The notes under the pieces were generated by a model. It was not told the DNA's origin. It saw only the letters and a program-made list of their open reading frames with translations, and ran no database searches. Both the position numbers and the translations under genes were made by a program. From positions 49,870 through 113,869 of the forward strand of contig NZ_JBKBQG010000008.1 of assembly GCF_046292825.1 (NCBI RefSeq): DNA of 64,000 nucleotides, read 5' to 3'. Shown here piece by piece: positions 17,417 to 25,820 of the stretch (its first letter is position 1; each line of letters opens with the position of its first letter). The DNA comes from Salinarimonas sp046292825 (GTDB lineage: Bacteria; Pseudomonadota; Alphaproteobacteria; Rhizobiales; Beijerinckiaceae).

Positions 17417-20400
17417 CTAGGCGCGCGCTGCGGTTGCCGCGGCGGGCGGCCGGGTGGAGGCTCCGTCCTCCAGGACGATTCGCTGCACGCCGTCGTCGCG
17501 GTCTATCGCGATCGTGAACACCGCGTGCTCTTGAGAGGGATTCCAGGCCCGGAGCCGGCGTTCGTCCTCCTGCGCCAATCGCTGCGTGAAGACGTTCAAG
17601 TTGGCGAAGACGTCGTCCGAGAAGGCGTCGAGGATCTGCATGCCGTCGGCCAGATCCATGAGGAGCGCGAAGAGGTCGAGGGTGACGACGAGCCGCTCGG
17701 TGCGTCCGCCTCGCGCCGTGTAGGACAGCTCGAGATGGCGGTGCAGCGTCTGTACGCCGTAGCAAGCCTCGAAGGTCTCGGCCACCAGGGCGAAGTGCTC
17801 GAGCGGCTTGTCGACCCAGAAGGCGGTCTCGGTGGGCGTCTTCGGCGAGATGCGTATCGGGATCGAACCCGCCGTCCTGTAGGCGATCTCGGGAAGCCGC
17901 TCGAGCCGCGACAGGCCGCGGCACAGGCCGTCACGCACCTTCTCGCGCGCCTGCTCAGACAGGACGGGGAAATCTCGGAAGCTTGCGAGGTGGCGGCCGT
18001 CCTTGAGAGTGAGCGCGTGCGGCTCGCCGCCGACACGCTCGATCTGTTCGTCCGTCCACGCGAGATAGGCCTTCCGTCGGGCCTCGACCCGGCTCAGCGC
18101 AGGGAAGCGCGGAGCGCCGTGGTCAGGGTCGGGCGGGCCGAGCGCGCCCAGATATCGGTCGATCCGCACATGCGCTTCCAGGCCGGGGTCGAGGCGCGCC
18201 AGCTCTCGAAGGAGCTCTCCTTGCCGACGCTCCGACGTCGGATCGAAGGCGTAGCGTGCAGGCTCGTGAGGCGCGATGTCGGCATTCTCGTGGAGGTCGC
18301 GGCAGTCGTGGAGGCCGAAAAAGATGTAGCTGAGCGCGGCCTTGAGCTCGCGCGCGGTGATGTGGACCTCGTTGCGCTGGTGCACCGCTTGAAGCGCCGC
18401 GGTGACACGCGCGCGCATGAGCGCTCCGGCGGCGCGCTCCTCGGGATCGGCGGACGCACCCATCATCCGCGCCGAGCGCCGCATGGAGCAGCGGGCGCGG
18501 GCGGTGCACGTCTCGCATGCGGCCCAGATTCGCTGCGCCTCCTGGCCGCCGACGAGGCGGTCGATGAGGCTGTCGACGAATTCGGACCTGAGCGCACCGT
18601 CCTGCGAGAAGCCGCCGACCAGCGAGCGCAGGTTCAGCTCGATCAAGCGCACATGCGAGGGGAGGCCCGCGCCACCCTGGCCGAGCGCCTCCGCGAGCGC
18701 GCGGGAAAGCGGGGTCTCGTCGCGCTTCTCGATCCATTCCATCAGTCGTCCGTCGTTGACGGCGACGAGGTGGATGCGACGCTCGCGGGGCATGCCGTCG
18801 AGGAAAGGTCCAAAAACGTCGTCGAGGAGTTCGTCCGCGCTTCGCCCCTTCCAGGACGCCGCGCCATCGAGGTTCACGAGGACCTGGGCATCGCCCAGGC
18901 GCCCCGACCAGGTGCGATCGCTCGATGGAAATGCGGGAAGCCCGAGCGCCGCGGCGAGGTGCTGGAGGAACGCCGTCTTGCCGTCCCCGGCGTTTCCGCA
19001 CAGGATCACCAGCGACACCTCACCCGCCTGGATCGCCGACAGCAGCGCCCCGTCGAGCGACGTTTCGACATAGGTCTGCTCGGCGAAATCGGTATCGAGG
19101 CCGCGGGTCTCGACGTTGCCGAAACGGCTGCCCGGGTAGGCCTGCAAGATGTGCCGGACGCGTGGCACCTCGTTGGGCGTCAGGCGCGGGGGCTCGGCGA
19201 GGGCAGCGACTGGCGGGTTCGGCGCGTCGCTGCTCCTCAGGAAACGAAGCGCCGCTCCGCCGCTCTCGAAGCGCTGTCCCGGATCGGGGTGCATCGCGAG
19301 GCGGGCGAAGGCGGCCAGTCGCGGCCAGGCAGCGGCGTCGATGTCGACGTCGTCCGCTGGCGAGCACCCGGTCGAGCGAATGTGCCCGCTCGCCAGATAG
19401 AGAAGGGTCGAGGCGAGAGCGTAGACGTCGTCGGAGCAGGTCGCGGGTCTTCCGGCGAGACGCTCGGGCGAGGTGAAGGGTAGCGTCCCGGGCGTGCGCG
19501 CGACCGCTCCCGCAGGACCCGCGAGGTCGTAGTCGATGAGGACGACGGCGCCGTCGTCGTCGACGATGACGTTGCCGGGGCTCACGTCGTTGTGGACCCA
19601 GCCCTGCATGTGGAGCACGTCGAGCGCACCGCAGAGGTCTTGCGCCCAGCGCAACAGCAGCGTCTCCGCATCCGTTTCCCCGACGAGTTCCGCGAGAACG
19701 GGGAGGTGTTCGCCCCTCCACGCGTCGAGCGGCGCGCCGCGACGCCAGCGCATGAGGGCCATGAGCCCATCCGCAGACCAGGTCTTGCTCGTCGCGAAGA
19801 CACCCGAGAGGCAGGGGTGGTCGGCGAGATAGCGGATCTTGCGGTAGGCTTCCAGAGCGTGCGGGCCGATGTCGGGGTCGAATGCGACCTTGCCGACGCA
19901 GGTGCCGATGGGATCGCCCGTGCGTGGGTCGAGCTGCTCGAGCTTGAAGGTGCGGCCTGCGCCGCCCTGACCGAGGAGCGAGACGACCTGGTAGCGGTCG
20001 CCGTCCCAGTCGAAGGCGAAACCTTCGTCCCATCGCTTGGCGCCCACCTGGCTCGGCGCAGGCGAGAGCGCCGGTTCCGTAGAGGCCTGTGGCCGAAGCA
20101 GGCCCTCGATCTTGCCCGCGATCACATCGGCTTCGGTGCGAAGGGTCTCGTCCTCGTGCGTCCCGTGCGCGAGCGCCGCGACCGCCTGTGCACCCAGGAC
20201 GGAGGTCGGGTCGAACGCGGTCGCAAGGGCTTTGCAGAGGCTGTAGAGGTCGGAGCGCGCCGTTGCTGCGGACAGTCCCCCGCGGACGACTTCGGGCGCA
20301 GAGAAGGCCGCGTCGGGGCCGTGGGCGCCCGACCCGGCAATGGTCCGGAACTGCGGGAGGCGGGACCATCGCCAGCCTGCGAAGAGCGGCGAGCCATCCG

Positions 20401-21408
20401 CCTTCACGCGGACCGTCTCCGGGCTCAGCGAGCGGTGGACGACCTGGCCCGGCAGGTCGCCCCGCCGCGGTGCAGCTCGGCCAACGCGCGGAGCGCCCGC
20501 GCGGCAAAAGCCGAACGGTCGCCTTCGCTCCAGTTCGGATCTGATCGGATCTCCTCGAGCGAAGGCGCCGCACTGTGCGTGAGCGTGAAGAAGAAGATCT
20601 CGCCGTGGTAGTTCGGGAGCGGCTGCCAGCTGTCGACCAAGCTCGGCAGGTAAGGCGATTTCTGGAGGCGCTGGACGGCATCGTATTCGCGCTTGGCGAA
20701 TGTTTCGACATCGCGAAGCGCGCTCGGGGCGGCCGAAAGGTCGTACACGTGCAAGAATACACGATCGCCATTCTCGAAGTCGCGCGCATCGAATATGCGG
20801 ACGAAACGGTCCCCCTCTTCGCTCAGGAGCGCGAGGCGGTCGAAGCGCCCGAAACGCGTTGGAACGTCCGAGGCGAGCACCGCCTGCCGCGGTGCGAGAA
20901 GCCGCGCGAGTTGCTCGACGGCCGTCGCAGGCAGCGAACCGCGTGCGACCTCCGAGACGAGCCGCGCGGCGTCGGCGAGCCCGTACACGATCACGCCGTT
21001 CCGCCGTTCCAGAGCGCCGTTGCGCGCGAGCGACTGGGTGTCGACGGTCAGCAGCAAAGCCGGCGCGACGAAGCCGATATCCGGCCGGACCTTCCTGAGT
21101 TTGCCCGCTATGCGCTTGCACTTGGCGACGAGGAGTTCGCAGGCCGCATCGACCGCCGCAGCGTCCTTGAGCTTCGCGCGCGCCCAATGCTTGACCTCGA
21201 CGACGACGGCGCCCCCGGGGCCGATCAATATCTGGTCGACTTCGTCGGGCTGCCCCGTCCCCGAGAATACCTGAACGTTCGTGAGAACGGCGGCCGATGC
21301 GTTTCCTTCGACGGCTCGAAGAGCGAGGTCGACGGCTTTTGCGGCTCGCTCCTCGCTTTGGTTGGCGAACGGCCCGCACGGAATCCTCGAAACATACATT
21401 CTCTTCAT
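17417..21408 (-). pseudogene. MAD6-like NERD-pseudokinase-kinase-NTPase protein, frameshifted as given
   Basis: Joining two frames gives about 1330 aa. Domains: NERD nuclease-like domain (DEVDQILIGPGGAVVVEVKH, about 50-75); a first kinase fold whose catalytic loop reads HRSLSPETV, lacking Asp, so likely a pseudokinase; a second kinase fold with GQGGAG (about 478), HNDVSPGNVIV (about 607), DYD in place of DFG and SPERL; then a P-loop NTPase with GNAGDGKTAF (about 806) and a CxxCxxxxxC cluster (CETCTARARC, about 965). This matches the protein kinase MAD6; its NTPase end sits where DptF would. The frame breaks near 20455-20470 in a GC-rich GGCGGGGCG: one extra base there restores a single reading frame. 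It may be a real mutation or a base lost in sequencing. The start is ATG 21408 or, more likely, 21399. Confidence 0.72.
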
Positions 21409-21493
21409 CCCTTCGGAAGTAAGATCTAGTCACGAAGTCCTTTCCGGAGTGCTACCCAAGAGCGACTTTTCACCAGATTCCGAAGCGTGCCCC

Positions 21494-21519
21494 GGGGGGG
21501 GGATTCCGAGATGTTCGGA
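21494..21519. promoter_or_regulatory. G9 tract and inverted repeat upstream of the kinase gene
   Basis: In the 124-bp gap before the kinase gene there is a run of nine G (21494-21502) directly followed by the inverted repeat TCCGA-GATGT-TCGGA (21505-21519). The repeat is a possible operator; the homopolymer could alter promoter spacing by slippage. Both roles are inferred. Confidence 0.35.
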
Positions 21520-21532
21520 GAGCTATCTTCGA

Positions 21533-21916
21533 CTATTTTCGAGTGCGGAACTTGGACTTGAGCGCGAGACCCGCCTTCGCCTCGAGCGACTGCAAGGCCG
21601 TTCGCAGGGCGGAACACAGCCCTTGGAGATGCGCGAGCGCTTCGCCTTCCGGCTCGTATCCGTAGAAGCGCCAGCGACGATGCTCTGCGAAAAGGCAAAC
21701 CCAGAGCTCGTCCGCGGTCCCGTGCCACGAACCCGTCTTTCGTGCTTCTTCGGATCGCCCGTCGGCAAGCTCGACAAGTTGTTCGAATCCACCGACTTCT
21801 TCGTAACCGTCGATGAAGTGCGCGAGCCTAGCCGTTTGATCCCATCGCAGCGGGTCTGGCAGGGCTGAGAAGTCGCCGCTGAGAGCACGCCTTTCCCATT
21901 CCTCGAGATCGTTCAT
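21533..21916 (-). CDS. Hypothetical protein in the defence block, 127 aa
   Basis: Not recognised. A small acidic soluble protein, starting MNDLEEWERRALSGDFSALP and containing RWDQTARLAHFIDGYEEVGG, with a basic tail (LALKSKFRTRK). The ATG at 21916 has a GGAGTGGGGG upstream; a longer frame is possible but is less protein-like. It lies between an HNH nuclease and the kinase gene on the same strand, 150 bp after the former, so it may be a small partner or regulator of the MAD6-8-like module. Confidence 0.55.
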   Translation of the reverse strand: MNDLEEWERRALSGDFSALPDPLRWDQTARLAHFIDGYEEVGGFEQLVELADGRSEEARKTGSWHGTADELWVCLFAEHRRWRFYGYEPEGEALAHLQGLCSALRTALQSLEAKAGLALKSKFRTRK

Positions 21917-22068
21917 TATCCGGCCCCCACTCCGGACTGGCTGCAGGATCTTTCGCATCACATGGTGCATCGATTCTGATACGCGAGGCAACCTTCCAGC
22001 TCCTTCTTCCGTGCCTCGTGATCAGGCGGCAACCGCCACAGAGCTTTACTCCCGGCTCGGGCGTTCCA

Positions 22069-22827
22069 TCATCCGTTGAGACGGGCTCTGTGCCGCGCGA
22101 GACGCCCACGATGCCCATCCGCGAGACGGAGCGTTGGCGCGAAATCGATTTCGAGCGCTGCACGCGCTGTGGCAGACAGCTTGTGGCTCGCGAGAACGCC
22201 GCCGTCGTCGTCGAACGAGATCAGGGCACGATCGAAGGCCGCGTCCCAGAGGGCGGAGAGTAGGAGCCCGTTGTGAACGTCGAGCCGCTCCGCATCGCTT
22301 TCGCATTCCGCCCATGGCACGATGTGCGACGCGCGCAGGAGCTCCGGGTCGGTTATTCCGGTCAGGGGGCAGCGTCCGCCCCAATACTCCATCAAGCTCT
22401 CGCGAAAGACGTCCTGGCCGATGCGCTGGACGACGAGGCGCTCGGCCTCCGTGGCACGCGGGAGGTCGCGCGTGCGGGCCTCGAAGGCGACGAGCGGCTC
22501 CGGCGGGAGGGAGCGGGCGAGTTGATAGATCCTCTGGAGGAGGGCGTGGAGGCGCGTCGCGTCCGCGGCGGCGAAGCATGCAGAGGCGTTCCCCGCATCG
22601 GGCTCGACGGCGACGAGGCCCTCGCCCTCGAGTTCGCGGGCGATCGTGGGCGAACGCATGGCGACGAGGAAGCGTGAGCCGTCGTGGCCGGCGAGGATCT
22701 CGTGGCGGGTCCAGGGGCTGCGCAGGCGCAGCCACTCTCCTTCCACCACCGCCTCGGACGGAAAGCCGTTGCGCGAGGCGGCCTGCTCGATCTCGGAACG
22801 GGCGGCGGCGGAGAGCCGGTCAGACAT
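22069..22827 (-). CDS. HNH endonuclease
   Basis: A 252-aa protein whose C-terminal part is an HNH nuclease of the restriction type: YWGGRCPLTGITDPELLRAS, HIVPW (about 176), then DVHNGLLLSALWDAAFDRAL and ISFDDDG. The C-x2-TG, H and N-G-LLL pattern is that of HNH enzymes fused to or acting with restriction systems. The N-terminal 130 residues are unassigned and could recognise DNA. The ATG at 22827 has GGGGAGG upstream and overlaps the end of the peptidase gene by eight bases, so the two are translationally coupled. Confidence 0.85.
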   Translation of the reverse strand: MSDRLSAAARSEIEQAASRNGFPSEAVVEGEWLRLRSPWTRHEILAGHDGSRFLVAMRSPTIARELEGEGLVAVEPDAGNASACFAAADATRLHALLQRIYQLARSLPPEPLVAFEARTRDLPRATEAERLVVQRIGQDVFRESLMEYWGGRCPLTGITDPELLRASHIVPWAECESDAERLDVHNGLLLSALWDAAFDRALISFDDDGGVLASHKLSATARAALEIDFAPTLRLADGHRGRLARHRARLNG

Positions 22828-23956
22828 CCAAACCTCCCCGACGGCCCTTCTCGTTCCAAAGGGCCTGCGCGGAAAGACCCATGAGCGTCTCCACCGCGTT
22901 TGCGGCTCGCGTGACCGCATGAAGGTCGAAATCGCCCAGTGCGCCGGTGTATGACGCCAGATAGCTCTCGCTTCGGGGCGTCAGGCCATTTCGCTTCGCG
23001 ACGATGTAAGCGACGGTCTCGGCCTCGACTTCGCGTAGATCGTGCGGCGTGTGCCGTCGGTCGGGTATGCGTCGGCCAGGGTCCGCTCCGAGATGGCCGA
23101 GATACAGGTGGGCGAGCTCGTGGGCGATCGTCACGAAACGCGTCGCAGGCGTATGGTTCTTGTTGTACCCGATCTCGTAGCGGTGCTTCCCCTTTCGCGA
23201 TGTCGAATGCGCAGCAACCCCGATCCAGCCCGCATGCGCGTCTCCCGCGTCGACGGGCACCAAGTCGATGCCGTCGCCGGCGACCGTCCGCACGATGATC
23301 TCGAATCGCGTTTCCGTCATGGTGCCGAGGGTGGGGAATGCGAAAGCGTCGTCTGGTACGGCGTCGCCTTCGGTGTCGAGAATGTCGAACACGAAGTCGA
23401 CCGGCCCCATCGTCCGCAAGACGAGCAGAGGCCGCGCGCCCCGCTTCGGGACGCGCCTGAAGCGCCGCCACCAGTCTCCGGCGGTCGCCGCGTGCGTCAG
23501 CCCCGGCTTCTGGATGTGGAGGAGCATGGCGTTGAAGGGGGCGAAGGCGCGCAGCCTGATCAGGAAGTCGACCAGTTCGCCCACCGTCTCCCTCGTATCG
23601 TAGAGCCTCGTTGCCGCGATGAGCTGATCGATGAGCGCGCGCTCGGGCCCGTCGGCGCGAGATCGGATCAGATCGTAGCGCGCGCTCATGAGTTCGACGA
23701 GCTCCGCCGGATGGCAGGCCCTCGGATCGGGGAACGGTTCGATGGCGCGGAAGCAGAGCTTCAGTCGAACCTCCGGGAGACGCTCGCCGACATAGGCGGC
23801 GACGTCTTCGTCGCACTCCCACTCGTCGACGAGCATTGCCGGAATGCCGCCCGTCGGGTCGCCGACGGCCGCGGCCGCGATGGCGTCGGCCCACAGCGCG
23901 ACACCAGCTGCGACGTGGCGATCGAAGAGGTCGTCGGGCGGGCTCGTCCGCGGCAT
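22820..23956 (-). CDS. ArdC/ImmA-IrrE-like zinc metallopeptidase
   Basis: A 378-aa protein with the zinc motif IAHELAHLYLGHL (HExxH, about 278-290) and downstream EVEAETVAYIVAKRNG supplying the third ligand, as in ImmA/IrrE and ArdC-type peptidases. The middle region (FAPFNAMLLHIQKPGLTHAA, about 140-159; GARPLLVLRTMGPVDFVFDI) resembles the ssDNA-binding part of ArdC antirestriction proteins. ImmA-like peptidases cleave repressors; ArdC protects incoming DNA from restriction. In this defence block it could be a regulator or an activator of a toxin. The start ATG has AAGGA upstream; the stop lies inside the HNH gene start. Confidence 0.85.
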   Translation of the reverse strand: MPRTSPPDDLFDRHVAAGVALWADAIAAAAVGDPTGGIPAMLVDEWECDEDVAAYVGERLPEVRLKLCFRAIEPFPDPRACHPAELVELMSARYDLIRSRADGPERALIDQLIAATRLYDTRETVGELVDFLIRLRAFAPFNAMLLHIQKPGLTHAATAGDWWRRFRRVPKRGARPLLVLRTMGPVDFVFDILDTEGDAVPDDAFAFPTLGTMTETRFEIIVRTVAGDGIDLVPVDAGDAHAGWIGVAAHSTSRKGKHRYEIGYNKNHTPATRFVTIAHELAHLYLGHLGADPGRRIPDRRHTPHDLREVEAETVAYIVAKRNGLTPRSESYLASYTGALGDFDLHAVTRAANAVETLMGLSAQALWNEKGRRGGLDV

Positions 23957-24056
23957 CGGGCGTCCTTCATCTCGACGTCGAGAATGGAGGGCGATGATGC
24001 AACTGTCGAGCTTTCGAGATCAAGGTCCGCACGTTTTCGGAACTGCTCGCTCCCGC

Positions 24057-24590
24057 TCACACCACCCCCAATTCCCGCAACGCCGCCTCGGCCTCGGGCC
24101 GCAGCGTGTACCGGATGCCCTCGGGGGAGGGGCGCTTCTGGATCAGGACGCTCGATTGGTCCTTCCCCTCCTCGAACAGGTGCTGGAAGAAGCCGTAGCG
24201 GTCGTAGACGAGATGGCCGATCGCGAGCCCGAGGTCGCCCTTGCCGTAGACCTTGCCGAGCGCTTGGAAGGTGGCGTCGGGATTGGCGGCGATGAAGGGG
24301 AGGATGATGGATTCCTGTGCGCTCGGCTTGCAGGCGCTGAAGGCCATCGCGGTCGTGCGGCGCAGATCGAGGCCGGCTGCGGCGCGCGCCCATTCGGCAT
24401 GGCGAGCGGCCTGCGGGCCATCGACATCGATCGGCCGTCGCGCCAACTCGGCATCGCAGGCGGCGACGAGATCGGGGAGGTTCTTGGCGAGCGCGCGCTC
24501 GCGAAGGGTGCGGATTTCGCCGCTGCCCGTTTCGGGCAAGCGAGCGATCGTGCGAGCGACCGCCTCCCTCGAGTAGGGACCCGCGCTCAC
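24057..24590 (-). CDS. Hypothetical protein in the defence block, 177 aa
   Basis: Not recognised. A soluble protein with SREAVARTIARLPETGSGEI and RTLRERALAKNLPDLVAACD at the N terminus and a C-terminal part (GDLGLAIGHLVYDRYGFFQH, PSPEGIRYTLRPEAEAALRE) that looks like a winged-helix module. The only start in place is a GTG at 24590 without a clear ribosome site. It lies 43 bp after the 72-aa gene and 100 bp before the peptidase gene, all on one strand, so it is likely part of the same operon. Confidence 0.55.
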   Translation of the reverse strand: MSAGPYSREAVARTIARLPETGSGEIRTLRERALAKNLPDLVAACDAELARRPIDVDGPQAARHAEWARAAAGLDLRRTTAMAFSACKPSAQESIILPFIAANPDATFQALGKVYGKGDLGLAIGHLVYDRYGFFQHLFEEGKDQSSVLIQKRPSPEGIRYTLRPEAEAALRELGVV

Positions 24591-24633
24591 ACTGGTCGAT
24601 CCGATTGTATCATGACCGTAACGGCCAACGGGG

Positions 24634-24852
24634 TCAGCGACTGCGCGTCTTCGGCGAAGACGCCTTCCCGCCGCGGAAGATTCGAGGCGTGAGCAGCTCG
24701 ACCCTGCGGTCGACGAGCACCCGAAGCTCGCTCAGGTCCGATTGGCGCGGATTCCCGGCCGCGACACGCGACATGATCTGCCCGATCTCGTTCTGAACGC
24801 GAGCCGGCTCCGCGACGCCGATGTCCCGCTCGCGAGACGCATCCTTCGCCAT
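24634..24852 (-). CDS. Small protein coupled to the GAF protein, 72 aa
   Basis: Not recognised; a basic, soluble peptide (MAKDASRERDIGVAEPARVQ, VDRRVELLTPRIFRGGK). GGAGG lies six bases before the ATG at 24852, which favours this start over the ATG pair at 24879-24882. The ATG follows the stop of the GAF gene by one base, so the two are translationally coupled and probably function together. Confidence 0.6.
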   Translation of the reverse strand: MAKDASRERDIGVAEPARVQNEIGQIMSRVAAGNPRQSDLSELRVLVDRRVELLTPRIFRGGKASSPKTRSR

Positions 24853-24853
24853 G

Positions 24854-25804
24854 TCAGCCTCCGCTCCGATGATTCGCATCATGCTGTATGTGTGCGAGCA
24901 GCGCAACAAGACCAGCGGCCGATCGCAGCGGCTCGACGGGATCGAAGGCGGCATCGGATGCGGCCGTCTTCTGGAAGAAACGCCGAGGCACGTCGCTGGT
25001 TGCGACGAGAATGCCGAACGCGCGGCCGTCCAGCTTGAGCGGGAGCGATGCCACCGACCGGTATCGTACGTGGTCGTCGTCTTTCTTCGCGTGCTCCGGC
25101 GCCGCGAAGAGCGGTGCGACATCAGCTCGCATCGTGTCGTCCGACACGACTTCGACGCCCTTCGAAAACGTGAAGCCGACATGTCCTTCGCCTGGCTTCC
25201 AAATGCGATGGGGCTTCGCCTCCTCCACCGGCGACCAGCGTCTGCAGGCTCGGCAGACCAGATTCCCGGCATCTTCGTCGAACAGATAGATGGCGAAGTT
25301 CCATTCTTCGTCGCCGATGCCGAACAGGGTCAGCTTGTAGTCCACCAACGAGCCGAGCATCGCGAGATAGCGTTGATCCCGCGTGTTTCGATCGCCTGCG
25401 TCCTGCGTCGCCGCTTCGACGACTTCCCGCATGGACTGTCCGACGGCGTGCATCGTCGCGATCCAGCCGAAGTCGCCGCGAAGCTCGGACACCGTTCGCT
25501 CCGCCGCGTCCGCGCGATCGATGACGGAGTGCGCCTGCTGGAGCGTCGCGGCGGAAAGCGGTGAAATGGTGTTGGACAACCACGTGCCGACGCCGATCAA
25601 CAAGACGCCGGTGAGAAGCAACCAGAGCCCCCACGTGCGCAGGGCCTCGTCGAAGCTGATCAGGCCGCCGCCGATCGCCGCCATGGCGCCGCCGGCAGTG
25701 ATGATCCACGTCGCTCGACCCTGCAGGCGACGCGCTTCGTCGAGAAGGCGGTCCTGGCTTCCGGCCAGTTGCCTGCGCAGTCTCTTTATCGCCGGCGACG
25801 TCAT
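24854..25804 (-). CDS. Membrane-anchored GAF-domain protein
   Basis: A 316-aa protein with two membrane helices near the N terminus (ATWIITAGGAMAAIGGGLIS about 32-51; WGLWLLLTGVLLIGVGTWL about 58-76), a helical linker, then a GAF-like sensor domain (WNFAIYLFDEDAGNLVCRAC, GEGHVGFTFSKGVEVVSD, YRSVASLPLKLDGRAFGILV, about 175-290). The hydrophobic hairpin with a cytosolic sensor would suit a membrane-acting effector or a signal receiver. It starts 16 bases after the methylase stop and is followed at once by the 72-aa gene. I know of no characterised defence protein of exactly this layout. Confidence 0.75.
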   Translation of the reverse strand: MTSPAIKRLRRQLAGSQDRLLDEARRLQGRATWIITAGGAMAAIGGGLISFDEALRTWGLWLLLTGVLLIGVGTWLSNTISPLSAATLQQAHSVIDRADAAERTVSELRGDFGWIATMHAVGQSMREVVEAATQDAGDRNTRDQRYLAMLGSLVDYKLTLFGIGDEEWNFAIYLFDEDAGNLVCRACRRWSPVEEAKPHRIWKPGEGHVGFTFSKGVEVVSDDTMRADVAPLFAAPEHAKKDDDHVRYRSVASLPLKLDGRAFGILVATSDVPRRFFQKTAASDAAFDPVEPLRSAAGLVALLAHIQHDANHRSGG

Positions 25805-25820
25805 CGGTGCACTCCGTTCC

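Noticed and set aside
20455..20470. Programmed -1 ribosomal frameshift in the kinase gene
   Set aside because: The site does not fit an X XXY YYZ slippery heptamer and no clear downstream structure is evident; mutation or sequencing error is simpler.
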